The position numbers were made by a program, and so were the translations under genes. Below, piece by piece: positions 11,901-19,312 of a DNA stretch of 64,000 nt. The notes below the pieces were generated by a model. It searched no databases. It was not told the DNA's origin and saw nothing but the letters and a program-made list of their open reading frames with translations. Each line of letters begins with the position of its first letter. The stretch's first letter is position 1. Source of the stretch: Roseovarius indicus (GTDB taxonomy: Bacteria > Pseudomonadota > Alphaproteobacteria > Rhodobacterales > Rhodobacteraceae); contig NZ_CP031598.1 of NCBI RefSeq assembly GCF_008728195.1, forward strand, positions 2,046,001 through 2,110,000, in the 5' to 3' direction.

Positions 11901-11997
11901 CCTTGTCGCAACCGCGCTTCTGTCTCTCTGGTCACCCGAGCAACGCATCATACGAAAGTCGGCGCTCGGCCTTCTCGTGGAGGGCGCAGGCACTTGA
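5932..11997 (+). CDS. 2021-residue protein with acidic linker and P-loop (AAA/STAND-like) ATPase domain
   Basis: Start at ATG 5932, preceded by GAGGAGG at 5913-5919, 20 bases after the helicase stop. Residues 1-400 are a helical region of unknown type. About 410-570 is a low-complexity linker rich in Glu, Asp and Ala. About 575-1300 is mostly helical. A P-loop NTPase follows, with Walker A GGRQLGKS at 1350-1358 and Walker B ICLFDETD ending near 1440. After it come what looks like a winged-helix region and, near 1830-1930, a second module resembling the lid of an AAA/STAND ATPase but without its own P-loop. No nuclease or methylase motif was seen. The combination with a DUF1998 helicase suggests an antiviral or DNA-processing complex in which this ATPase senses or drives; that is inference. 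I cannot match the whole protein to a named defence protein. Confidence 0.75.
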   Translation: MPKETTFDPSLLTSSSSGFAEDRLRAIFASYDPEEGFPNDMPSFPILDLAPDAPSFLAKAGHFSARDMKFIVSHAYLDADPKNPLEVYTELMQRAEKDPTIFPALEMSVAKNRLQSKSGQAQQKVDADKLSRFVAKFPTDKLRLRTNQSLMDRLGEFVEPGPVATDLWVGAFFEYSVHCLNNPHDEEYINLVEILFFGKGSEKDLADELFATRDRADWANIEVVIMKSLDYLLEQGASDQLDPSRLSILLKSILAAYEVAPSAGFLRIIGRITQKTADLMDTPPSAEPPCFTEALDTLGLEGSSGTIDDAAFACLDDPRLRGLAFKLRHYQEAAPEMREKQDLVEAQIAEATANKQYGALRTLAEEAEIISEDLEAGEQLKRQMQDLVELALLGEIESFEAEIASFPSPESEDEELAIVQCGARKASRPSAETPEDPDREAEETAADAATASVDETSPLPGADEEAVTPPAEEVTESDDLAGDPQPDMDTKAEDLPADPAPSEAESPVEDVEDHEIAEPGDDTLAEGDPGPMDDADPVIAEAEDDTSEAESQSASTTDAADEDREATAPAIDPACLNDLIAKDLLGIAANAAASLEMNGSSWPISHTALKVAAASRFPQRSYGPEAHSFLDMATPALQPRNDISAVLTLGALLRPTIGVSNQTLRASLVDLARGPLGAHLMRVAEAVSQLDYDFPPSPDKLAEISGARLVPQKKRILERLLAWQDTTAGKKSRWPFANQFMHHVVSDAGLIGHAIRDIQTGSKHAASRAQRAIEDLGETSTIQDRSIEYAADVGKPTAGIHPKGLEYLDKQFDEARSLLGAWIRADEQEGSNDQRNDEKLRKTIGNLRTRLGSARDMLDRITGADDLDAAVAGWLRDQVDLALEALSGHDTGKFTTLQDALGAEHDLLPAHLHSRLEDPKTRLDTWRHILEEKNVQEPEAAFAAALASGAFETAQRLSTRYDIGDTTELKSRAGEFAHHWLAQMETRDRRLKTLAKVDYAHQQELARRLDWCKTARDDLLGLDSGDKIADLPEIPEGVEEIDRISEKIEQAIRDDQAERIQEYRTEANADDADNLLDEIDDIPLEAAEDRIAQLRDGRSAATMEAELDGLVAAFTPDFVTAASGADWPRTTEGYKVAFMRDGVLKTEEDRRAPAAALLELFHEVCKSAKSSNAPATKLKALFEELGFEDARVSNVTSLGRPKTWSMRLNGKVVSDGWFLPPSFGSNATSYRLLLIGPDTLPEAIQKALDPEAPTIILVAGIIDMARRHEFAERLRGQAIPALLIDEALIAFAATRRETRARTIFECGLPYGRVEPYTTDPGQIPPEMFFGRETEMRDILSRTADGCLVYGGRQLGKSALLSHIAKTHNSVEDNRIIVRRDVKSLGNSEKTSAIWSHLNGMLSDYGVVRKESRTADDICRDIRGWLVKKPEGRVICLFDETDHFMASETKADYPELGRLKELMEETGRRFKVVFAGLHNVKRMHRQPNSPLAHLGQPICIGPLNRTQDDKRAAYDLVVEPMRSAGFRFESLQAVEDILAWANYFPSLVQEYAKGLLSTLHGAGSGKGYRLVEDGPLWAIPTDDLFNHRNFQQIEARVREKFHLTLDLDPRYALVAYTLALLNLEGNELKARMIGFTPEELLDHASPFWPDSAEQPTQASFDVLLDELFELGVIGKIPAPGSERARYCLRSRQVAAMLGSYDDIVRALDDLSKKDPAVSYDRGTYRRPYQGPGQGSKSKVLAYSPLTDLQIETLLDDADTSSRIVCGLPILGLDKIAPALKQIHEEGQLPIDRKDQRIEFVTTAETKAFTAAISKLKPASGLRVVFHTPGSSEEARSVLSWLEEGQSPVLDGHVRPVILLDARDPEMRGLAWRRRDQAIFLRPWASEMVRVHLHAIEATPLDTPDDRRRILAATGGIPSKSVELIDAILQSDDRDGTFAAWKSSVDPRRDISSDDLAGVISVIDDAKEGDYEALDDILQGEFGKDLVTLAPDLVATALLSLWSPEQRIIRKSALGLLVEGAGT

Positions 11998-12002
11998 AAG
12001 CC

Positions 12003-12036
12003 CGCGCAGCGGCTCCGCCGATGGTGTCGCTGCGCG
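12003..12036 (+). terminator. Putative terminator hairpin after the giant ATPase gene
   Basis: CGCGCAGCG at 12003-12011 pairs with CGCTGCGCG at 12028-12036 across a 16-base loop, starting 6 bases after the ATPase stop. The stem is strong and GC-rich, but no U-run follows, so intrinsic termination is only possible. Confidence 0.35.
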
Positions 12037-12233
12037 TCAAATCGTCAAAACCTTGCGCAAGTAACAGAATGCAATTTTGACCCGGGAAACGTGTCTATTT
12101 CTGGTGGTAACAGGCCAAGAAAAAGGGTTTTCCGCATGTCGCCAGCCCCTAACGTAAATGTTGAAGCTTTGGGATGCCACCGATGCTCTCGGTGGCGTTT
12201 CCATTGGAGAACAGGCGCTTGGCGGGAAGGGCC

Positions 12234-12480
12234 TCAGCGGTGCCCTATCTTCCCGGATCCTTCAAGAACGGCCATTAGATCGTCATGTCTCTCACGAATA
12301 TCCGCCATTCGCCGACGTCGCCGGCTGCGAATATTGTTCGCGAGGCTTTCTGCAACCTGTTCGGCGATGTAGTGTGATTTTACGATATCCGTGCTGCCAT
12401 GATGTGCTGCCGGCTTTGCAAGTTCAATCCCCTCGACACCGTGATGGGCGATTGCGTCAGAGTAGAGCAAACAGTCGCGG
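12234..12480 (-). pseudogene. Possible C-terminal remnant of a tyrosine recombinase
   Basis: Read on the minus strand, this stretch encodes about 80 residues ending in an Arg-rich tail. It includes AAHHGSTDIVKSHYIAE, which has the spacing of the GH...HY box around the nucleophilic Tyr of phage-type integrases. It has no start of its own: the frame runs backwards into the DUF3644 gene. It would be debris of an older integration event. The match is by eye and weak; it could also be a chance open frame in GC-rich DNA. Confidence 0.25.
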
Positions 12481-12489
12481 AGGTACCAC

Positions 12490-13707
12490 TTGGCAGAGAA
12501 CGAGCAAGAGAAACCCAAAAAGAAGAAAAAACGGCGCGGTAATACCCTGGAGAACTGGGAAGTCGCGATCGTGAAGGCCATGATCGCCCGCGGCAGCCCG
12601 TTCGCAAATGATCAGGACATCCTCGCGTACTTCACGCGCCCGACACGATCAGTGAATCATCGGCTCATCAGCGAGATTCGGAGTGAGGCGAAGCACAAGG
12701 CGATCAAGCCCGCGAGCGATGACGATCTTGATGCATTCCTCGCGACATGGCCCGACATCGACCATGAGACCGGACTGAGCGTCCGGGGCGATGAACTCCT
12801 CATCAAAGCCCGCGAAGCGATGATCGCTGCCGTGCAAACCTTCAACAGTGCGGGCCTGACGTTCCGCGCTGAACTCTTTATCGTTACCGCTATAATCGCC
12901 TGGACTTATCTCCTTCATGCTTGGTTCAAGAGAGAGGGTATCGACTACCGTTACCCTGGCCAGACGACAAAGGAAGGTGCTGACAAGTTCTGGGAACTCG
13001 GCCACTGCCTGAAACAGGGCAAGTGTCCGGCGAAGGGCGGCGTAGCGAAGAACCTTCAGTTCCTGATTGAAATCCGGCATGAGATCGAGCACCGCTCAAC
13101 GAGCCGGATCGATGATGCCCTCGGCGCGAAACTCCAGTCCTGCGCGCTGAACTTCAACGACCTCCTGAAGAAGGAATTCGGGGCGCAGTACGGCCTCGAG
13201 AAACGCCTTCCGATCGCGCTCCAGTTCGTGTCTTTCGGCAGCGAGCAGCGGTCTGCTCTCAAGAAGGCGTCTGGGCTGCCCAAGAACCTTGAAGCGGCAA
13301 TCGATGCATTCGAGCACAGTTTAGACGAGGAGCAGATGAAGGATTCTGCATACCGTATGTCCTATGGCTTTGTGCCTATGGCAGCAAAGAAACCTGGTGC
13401 TGCTGACATGGCCGTTCAGATCGTTTCACCAGGCAGTTCGGAGGCGGGAGAGATCGAGAAGATCATCTTCAAAGAGGTGAACAAGAACCGCTACCCTCCT
13501 GGCAAGGTCGTCGAGAAGGTTCAGGCGGCAGGCTTCCCGAAATTCAGCATGCATGATCACACGCAGCTCTGGAAGAAGAGAGATGCGAAGAAAGACGGCA
13601 AGGGCTTCGGTTGTCCGGGCGACTATAAAGGCAGCTGGGTGTGGTTCGACCGTTGGGTCGAAGAAGTTATTTCTCACTGCGAGGCCGAAGGCGAGCGATA
13701 TCGTTGA
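12490..13707 (+). CDS. DUF3644-type protein, probably defence-associated
   Basis: 405 residues. The start is TTG at 12490, placed by a good ribosome-binding site GGAGG at 12479-12483. After a Lys-rich N-terminus (about residues 8-16) comes a helix-turn-helix-like segment (residues about 20-55, with NDQDILAYFTRP). A region at about 95-145 (LLIKAREAMIAAVQ and following) matches my recollection of the DUF3644 domain, and a C-terminal domain follows. Family knowledge: DUF3644 genes are found repeatedly beside restriction and other defence genes, but their biochemistry is unknown. The gene sits alone, convergent with hsdR (35 bases between stops), between the giant operon and the type I system, which fits a stand-alone defence or regulatory gene. 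Confidence 0.7.
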   Translation: MAENEQEKPKKKKKRRGNTLENWEVAIVKAMIARGSPFANDQDILAYFTRPTRSVNHRLISEIRSEAKHKAIKPASDDDLDAFLATWPDIDHETGLSVRGDELLIKAREAMIAAVQTFNSAGLTFRAELFIVTAIIAWTYLLHAWFKREGIDYRYPGQTTKEGADKFWELGHCLKQGKCPAKGGVAKNLQFLIEIRHEIEHRSTSRIDDALGAKLQSCALNFNDLLKKEFGAQYGLEKRLPIALQFVSFGSEQRSALKKASGLPKNLEAAIDAFEHSLDEEQMKDSAYRMSYGFVPMAAKKPGAADMAVQIVSPGSSEAGEIEKIIFKEVNKNRYPPGKVVEKVQAAGFPKFSMHDHTQLWKKRDAKKDGKGFGCPGDYKGSWVWFDRWVEEVISHCEAEGERYR

Positions 13708-13742
13708 CCACGGCGCGTGGCGGCGCTCTCCATCGACGTTTC

Positions 13743-16700
13743 TCAGCCGACGTCGGCAGATGCATCAGAGACAACCGCCGTCTGATTGAGGGTTCGGAGC
13801 CGATCCAGGAAGCGGTCAACTTCCCGCTCGTTGAAGACGCTATCGGGACCGTCGGGTGTGAGGTCGGAGAAAGGGCTATCGTAGAGCAGACCCGGGTCAA
13901 TGACACCGTTCCGGGTGAGGTGCTCGATGACCATGCCGACGAACTCGATCTGATCGGCCGAAGCACCATCAGCGATGAATTCGGCGAAATACTCCTGGGC
14001 CGCCGCACGGTCCAGGCCGACGATGGATCTCAGGAAGACGCCGAACCCTCCGACTTGGGCGCTCTCGGTTTTCCTTGCGATCTCGATGTCGGCGTCCGAT
14101 CCCACTCCTGCTTCAAGCAGCATACGCTCGAGTTCTTCGATGTCGAGGCGAGTAAGCGACTTTCCCGCCCGCAACCGGCGAAGAGCAACGTGATCGCCGT
14201 GCCTCTGAAGAAACTCGCGGGCCTTCTTCTTGAACGCGGCAAAATCTGCCGCGGGATTCAGGGGAACTGGCGTGGCGGCGCCGAGATCGTCTTCGAAGTC
14301 GGTGTAGAGGATACTGCGCGAAGACTGATCGATAAGATGGACGATGTCCCGCAGACGCAAACGGGCTCGCTCGGCGATGGGCACCGTCAAGCCTTCCCAC
14401 CAGCCGTCTGTCAGGACATCCTCGATGAGTTCCGCGTGTCTTGCCACCGCGGGTATTTCCAGCTTCGTCGAGAGCGCCGTCGCGATCTCCATCACCTTCC
14501 GACGGCAGGACTCCATCTTCGTCGAACGGCCCATCAGACTGAGTTGAAGCTCGAACATCACGAGGTCGAACCTCTTCGCTTCTTCGCCGCCGAGATCGGC
14601 ACCACTCGGCAGCGCCGCCAGACCTGTGATTTCCTCGGTGGCCTCCTCCGACAATGCGGACCATGGCGCATCGTCTGCCTGCCAGGTCTCAACTGAGCGC
14701 AAGTGACCGCGGACGACGAAGGAGGAGATGTCGAGGCCCATAACGAAGCGGCGCACGTCTGAGACGATCTCCGCGCGGACACCCTTGAGGTCTTCCGCGT
14801 CGTCATCGTGCTGCGCTTGGGATTTTGAGGACAGCGTATCGTCGATGCCCTGCGCCACCTTCAACCTTGCCTCGATCAGCCGCTCCGTCAGCGACTTCGA
14901 GACCGACGGATCCTTGAGTTCCGGGTTCGATCCGAAGAATTCCAGGTTGCCGCAGACGTCGAAGATCCGGAATGCGGTCTTGTCCTCGCCGGGGCCGAAC
15001 AGATCTGGCCGAAGTCGTGTTCCCCTGCCGACCATTTGCCAGAATTTCGTCTTAGAGCGCACAAGCTTGAAGAAGACCAGGTTGACCACCTCAGGCACAT
15101 CCACGCCCGTGTCCATCATGTCGACAGAGATGGCGATGTGCGGCTCACTGCCTGGAATCTCGAAGGCCTCGATCAGGCTCTGGGCATAGCTATCGCCGTG
15201 AACGATCCGCCGAGCGAATGTGCCGCCGTAGTTCGGCCAGCCAGCATTGAATCGTTCCTCAATGAATTCTGCGTGCCGCTTGCTCGCTGCGAAGATGATC
15301 GTCTTGCCAATCTTGTCGCCACCCGCGACTCGGATGCCGTGCTCCATGACATGGGCCAGCACCTTGTCGACCGTATCGGCGTTGAACAGATACTTGTTGA
15401 TCTCTCCAGCCGTGACCTCCTCGCGCCGCCCAGTCTCGCCCCAATCAAGCTCATCCCACTGGTCTTTCTCCTCGTCCGACAGGTCGTCGTAGCGGATGCC
15501 CTCGCGAATGAACCTGGTCGGCAGCGAGATGGGCTCGAAGGGCACCAGGAACCCGTCCTCGATTGCCTCCTCAAGGCCGTAGAAGTCCGTGGGATGCCCG
15601 GGGTCGAGGTCGAACAGCCGGTAGGTGTCTCGATCCACCTCGTCGCGGGGCGTGGCCGTGAGGCCTACGAGGTAGCTGTCGAACCACTCGAAGATTGCGC
15701 GGTAGCGCTTGTAGATGGACCGGTGGGCCTCGTCGATGATGACAAGGTCAAAATGCCCGGGCCCGAAGCGCCGGCCGGAATGATCGGCTCGGTCGATCAG
15801 GTTCATCATCGTCGGATAGGTCGAGACGTAGACCCGGCCAGTGCCCGAGGGATCGGTCACCAGGTTCACCGGCGAGCTGTCCGGCATCTGCTGCGCGAAG
15901 GCGTTGCGCGCCTGCCGGACGAGGCTGATACGGTCACAGAGGAACAGGGCCCGCTTCACCAGGCCCGCGCGCACCATCATGTCCACCAGGGCGATCACCG
16001 TCCGCGTCTTGCCTGTGCCCGTCGCCATGACCAGCAGGGCCTTTCGGGAACCGGCATCGAAATGGTCGGCGATCCGCGTCAGGGCGCGGGTCTGGTAGGG
16101 GCGTCCGGCGATGGCGGCCTTCGGCTTCTGGTCGACCAGGGCTTTCGCCTCGGTCCGGCGGGCGATCATCTCGCCCAGTTCCTGCGCGGTCTTGAAGCCG
16201 CCCAGTCGACGGGGCGGGATGTTCCGGGCATCGTCCCAGATCCAGTGCTCGTAGCCGTTGGTGTAGAAGATCACCGGGCGGCGGCCGTGCATCTGCTCCA
16301 GAGCGTCTGCATAGAGCTTCGCCTGCTGCTGCCCCTCGGATGGCGACCGCCGGGTGCGCTTGGCCTCTACGACGGCCAGAGGCAGGCCGTCCGCGCCCCA
16401 GAGGACGTAATCAGCGAAGCCATGGCCCTGCTCGTTGGGCATCGGCTCCACGCGGTATTCCAGATCCCGGCCTTCCTTCAGGTCGGACCATCCGGACTCG
16501 GCCAGCAGCAGGTCGATCAGGCGCAGGCGGGTGGTGGCCTCTTTGTAGTCGTGCGGGTCGGCGGATTGATCGGCGCGGGCCTTGGCCACGTCGGCGCGCT
16601 TTGCCTTCAACTCGTCGTGGAGGCTGGCGTAGCGGGCGCGGAGGTCCTCGAGCTCCTCGGAGCGCGCCTCCAGGGCTTTCTCGGTGCTCTGGATGCGCCC

Positions 16701-17159
16701 CCGTGCCGCGCGGATCAGGTCGAGCCGGGCGGTCAGCGGGGCCGGGTCGAAATCGTTGGGCTCGGGCGGCTTCTGGCGACGGGCGTAGGTGCGGCCGAAC
16801 CAGTGCAGGACGTGGTGCAGCTCCTCGACCACCTGGCGCGCCCCCTCGGGCTTCAAATTTGCCCCCTCGTGCGCGGACTTGTTGCGGACGAGGTTGATGA
16901 ACCGCGCCTTGGCGTGGACTTTCTGGCCCATGATCGTGCGCAGGTCGGGGTCGTTGATCATCCGGCTCGCGCCAACCTGCGCGGGGGGCGTCAGGCCCGC
17001 GTCATGGGCGAAGGCCCAGCCGAGCGCCAGCTCCACCGCCTTGCCCGCCAGGATCGCCGCCGCCTCGGGCTCCGACATCGCCAGCCGCTCGGCCGAACTC
17101 GCTGCGGCGTGGACGGCGGGGAAGTCGGGTTCGAGATGGGCGAAGTTGCTGGCGGTCAT
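13743..17159 (-). CDS. hsdR: Type I restriction enzyme subunit R (motor/nuclease)
   Basis: 1138 residues. In order: a DUF4145-like N-terminal region (about 10-125), a coiled-coil stretch (about 155-200), and a PD-(D/E)XK nuclease with D250 and E265-x-K267 (VVEAK). A DEAD-type translocase follows with Walker A ATGTGKT at 379-385 and DEAH at 476-479, then a helicase C domain with GRGTRLRPD, and an EcoEI-type C-terminal region. It cuts unmethylated DNA after ATP-driven translocation as part of R2M2S. It is the last gene of the hsdM - GIY-YIG - hsdS - hsdR operon, 15 bases after hsdS. All catalytic motifs are present, so it is probably active. Confidence 0.95.
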   Translation of the reverse strand: MTASNFAHLEPDFPAVHAAASSAERLAMSEPEAAAILAGKAVELALGWAFAHDAGLTPPAQVGASRMINDPDLRTIMGQKVHAKARFINLVRNKSAHEGANLKPEGARQVVEELHHVLHWFGRTYARRQKPPEPNDFDPAPLTARLDLIRAARGRIQSTEKALEARSEELEDLRARYASLHDELKAKRADVAKARADQSADPHDYKEATTRLRLIDLLLAESGWSDLKEGRDLEYRVEPMPNEQGHGFADYVLWGADGLPLAVVEAKRTRRSPSEGQQQAKLYADALEQMHGRRPVIFYTNGYEHWIWDDARNIPPRRLGGFKTAQELGEMIARRTEAKALVDQKPKAAIAGRPYQTRALTRIADHFDAGSRKALLVMATGTGKTRTVIALVDMMVRAGLVKRALFLCDRISLVRQARNAFAQQMPDSSPVNLVTDPSGTGRVYVSTYPTMMNLIDRADHSGRRFGPGHFDLVIIDEAHRSIYKRYRAIFEWFDSYLVGLTATPRDEVDRDTYRLFDLDPGHPTDFYGLEEAIEDGFLVPFEPISLPTRFIREGIRYDDLSDEEKDQWDELDWGETGRREEVTAGEINKYLFNADTVDKVLAHVMEHGIRVAGGDKIGKTIIFAASKRHAEFIEERFNAGWPNYGGTFARRIVHGDSYAQSLIEAFEIPGSEPHIAISVDMMDTGVDVPEVVNLVFFKLVRSKTKFWQMVGRGTRLRPDLFGPGEDKTAFRIFDVCGNLEFFGSNPELKDPSVSKSLTERLIEARLKVAQGIDDTLSSKSQAQHDDDAEDLKGVRAEIVSDVRRFVMGLDISSFVVRGHLRSVETWQADDAPWSALSEEATEEITGLAALPSGADLGGEEAKRFDLVMFELQLSLMGRSTKMESCRRKVMEIATALSTKLEIPAVARHAELIEDVLTDGWWEGLTVPIAERARLRLRDIVHLIDQSSRSILYTDFEDDLGAATPVPLNPAADFAAFKKKAREFLQRHGDHVALRRLRAGKSLTRLDIEELERMLLEAGVGSDADIEIARKTESAQVGGFGVFLRSIVGLDRAAAQEYFAEFIADGASADQIEFVGMVIEHLTRNGVIDPGLLYDSPFSDLTPDGPDSVFNEREVDRFLDRLRTLNQTAVVSDASADVG

Positions 17160-17174
17160 GACGGGGTTCCGGGG

Positions 17175-18377
17175 TCAGAGATCTCCGGCGAAAGCGCGGG
17201 ATTGGAGGGAGGCGAAGAGTGTTTCGAGCTCACCGAGATGGGTGGTTAAGTTCTCCTTTGCTCGGCGAATTTCGTCCAGCCGTCGGGTGAACTCTCTTTG
17301 CTCCTCGATCGGTGGCGTAATGAAGTCGATGCCCTTCAATGCGGTTGCGTTCAGATGCTGCTGAACCTGCCCAGTCTGATTTGACAATGCCATCTGCCGT
17401 CCCGCGTCGGAATTAAGAAAAGCCTCAAGGAAATACGGCAGCAGTTCATCCTCTTTTGGGCTTGCGATCAACATGTCTATGCAATTCGCTCCGGCGATTT
17501 CTTCGTCGACAACGGCTGCTCTCCCTGGTTGCCCCGTGCGAACGATAACGACATCGCCCTTTTTCATCTTGGATTTCTTGAGAGGCCCGTCATTTGTCTG
17601 CTGCGAGAAATACTTCAGATCCTTCAGGTCAAAGCCGCCCTCTCGGACATTTACCGACCGCAAGGCAGGAACCCCATCATCTACGTAATAGGATGCGGGC
17701 TTGATTACGACGCCAACTGTGATCCGCGAGCAAAGGTCCGATAGCTTTCGCGCCGGATAGCCCAGAGGGTTATCGCGCGGGTCCCCGAACATCTCCGCGA
17801 AGATCGCGCCCGGGAGGGTGTCGAGCAGGGCGAGGGCCTCGCGGCGGCGGCGGCGCAGGGCGTCGGCCGCATCCAGTATCCCTGCAATCCGCCGCTGCTC
17901 CTCGAGGGGCGGGAGGGAGATTTGTAGCCCCTTCAAGGCTGTGGCATTCAGGTTCAGCATCGTCACCCCGGAAGCCGCGTTCTCCAGTTCTCGCCTCGCT
18001 CGTGGCGATCGAAGAATGTGCACGAGGTATTCTGGAATTAGCTTTTCGGGAGATGGGACGATTTTCATCGAACCTGTGCCGCAGATCATTCCTGCATGCT
18101 CTGGGAGAACCACGGCACATCGCCCCATTTCACCACGTCGCCCCATGATGACCTCACCGGCCTCCAGGTGATATCGTTTCAAGGAAGCGGCCTTTTCATC
18201 CGAGATTGAGAATTCTGGATCAGCGGCGATACCATCTGGGGCAATGTGCATCGGGTTGATGACTGGAATGCCGCCGGCGATGTAGTCCGCCTTGTGCAGC
18301 AAAGATCCAAAGGGGCCGATCTGAACGTCTGCAACCTCTCCAAGCGTCCGAAAAAACGGCGTGATTGCGATATTCAT
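17175..18377 (-). CDS. hsdS: Type I restriction-modification specificity subunit S
   Basis: 400 residues with two target-recognition domains, each beginning with a GEVADVQIGPFG- or SDLCSRITVGVV-like segment and each followed by a helical spacer (LPPLEEQRRIAGILDAADALRRRR near the middle and PPIEEQREFTRRLDEI near the end). The repeated EEQR spacer is the hallmark of HsdS. It sets the bipartite DNA target for HsdM and HsdR. The start at 18377 makes an ATGA overlap with the stop of the GIY-YIG gene; the frame continues upstream but that part is antisense-like low-complexity sequence. Specificity cannot be predicted by eye. Confidence 0.93.
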   Translation of the reverse strand: MNIAITPFFRTLGEVADVQIGPFGSLLHKADYIAGGIPVINPMHIAPDGIAADPEFSISDEKAASLKRYHLEAGEVIMGRRGEMGRCAVVLPEHAGMICGTGSMKIVPSPEKLIPEYLVHILRSPRARRELENAASGVTMLNLNATALKGLQISLPPLEEQRRIAGILDAADALRRRRREALALLDTLPGAIFAEMFGDPRDNPLGYPARKLSDLCSRITVGVVIKPASYYVDDGVPALRSVNVREGGFDLKDLKYFSQQTNDGPLKKSKMKKGDVVIVRTGQPGRAAVVDEEIAGANCIDMLIASPKEDELLPYFLEAFLNSDAGRQMALSNQTGQVQQHLNATALKGIDFITPPIEEQREFTRRLDEIRRAKENLTTHLGELETLFASLQSRAFAGDL

Positions 18378-19312
18378 TCCGCCGCCTCCTGCTTCGCCGC
18401 CTGCGCCTGCTGCCAGTCGTGATAGGTCTGGCTCGCGCCCTTCACCTTCCATTCCAGCCGCCCGTTGCTGTTGCGATCCAGCACGACCGCAGCCGCCGCC
18501 GAAGGGCTGGAGAAGGACCAAGGCTTGGCGAAGCGCAGCTTGCTGGTGCCCGGCGGCACCTCCTGCGGCACCAGCACGCCGTCGGCGATGAGCTTCTCCT
18601 TCAGCCCGCCATAGCTCTGCTGGACATAGCCGGTGTCCTTCAGAGCTTCGGAGCCCTCCAGCACGATGAATTCGCCATCCTCCTCGACCGCCGTGGCCGA
18701 GACGCCGCTCTTGTGCCGGATCTCGAATTGCACCTCGTCCGACACGGAGGGCGAGGTCGGGCTGGCCTTGGCGCTGACGGCCTTCGGCTGCGGCTTCAGC
18801 ATGTCGAGCCCGATCACCGGCAGGATGATCCGGAGGTTTGCCAGGAACTGCTCCATGTTCGCAATGTCGGCCTCGGGGAGGCGCCGGCGGGTGATGTCCG
18901 GGTTCGTGCCGTTGTCGAGCGTCACGCGGCCCGCCTTGGCCGTCTGTTCGATCAGCCGCGCCTCGAGGTATTCGGCATGGCCCTTCGACATGTCGTCGTC
19001 GCTGGTCGTGACGGTGATCGCCGTCTCCCAGAAATCGCGTTTCACCGCGCTCTGCTTGATGCGTTCGGCGACGGAATTGCCTGACCCGATGTAGACCCGG
19101 GTTGTGCCGGTTGTGTCGGGATCGGGGCCGGCGAGGATGTAGACGCCCGTGCGGTCCACCTCGTCCCGCGCCGTGAGGTCACCGAAGGCGGAAGCCCCGG
19201 AGACGAAGAGGAGCCCCGTCCAGCCGTGGATGGTCGCCTTGCGCAGACCAGTGGGCTTGCCGTCGACCAGGAAGAGCTGGATCGTGCGGCCGTAGGTCTC
19301 GCCATTGCTCAT
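18374..19312 (-). CDS. GIY-YIG nuclease-family protein with DUF4357-like C-terminus, inside the type I RM operon
   Basis: 312 residues. The GIY-YIG core is at about 55-75 (GVYILAG followed by RVYIGSG), with an E-containing helix at about 112-120 (HAEYLEARLIEQ). The C-terminal 100 residues (about 215-295) resemble DUF4357. Such proteins are often encoded between hsdM and hsdS in type I loci. They may be an additional nuclease or a modulator of restriction; the exact role is not established. It overlaps hsdM by four bases (19309-19312) and hsdS by four bases (18374-18377), so the three are translationally coupled. Confidence 0.85.
   Translation of the reverse strand: MSNGETYGRTIQLFLVDGKPTGLRKATIHGWTGLLFVSGASAFGDLTARDEVDRTGVYILAGPDPDTTGTTRVYIGSGNSVAERIKQSAVKRDFWETAITVTTSDDDMSKGHAEYLEARLIEQTAKAGRVTLDNGTNPDITRRRLPEADIANMEQFLANLRIILPVIGLDMLKPQPKAVSAKASPTSPSVSDEVQFEIRHKSGVSATAVEEDGEFIVLEGSEALKDTGYVQQSYGGLKEKLIADGVLVPQEVPPGTSKLRFAKPWSFSSPSAAAAVVLDRNSNGRLEWKVKGASQTYHDWQQAQAAKQEAAE

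Larger units (their letters stand above)
11998..12489. other. Gene-poor spacer after the giant ATPase, with two hairpins and a possible integrase remnant
   Basis: This 492-base stretch holds no convincing intact gene. A 9-bp inverted repeat (12003-12011 with 12028-12036) follows the ATPase stop and may be a terminator, although no T-run follows. A perfect 8-bp hairpin GCCACCGA-TGCTC-TCGGTGGC lies at 12176-12196. The minus strand of 12234-12480 stays open and reads like the tail of a broken recombinase (listed separately). The spacer marks a junction between independently acquired defence modules. Confidence 0.5.

Noticed and set aside
968..11997. Naming the operon as Druantia or DISARM
   Set aside because: Only the DUF1998 helicase is shared; no DrmC-like phospholipase, Druantia partner protein or DNA methylase was recognised, so only a resemblance is claimed.
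15036..17249. A long plus-strand open frame opposite hsdR
   Set aside because: The hsdR frame has all catalytic motifs and this one is its mirror, lacking any domain or ribosome-binding site.
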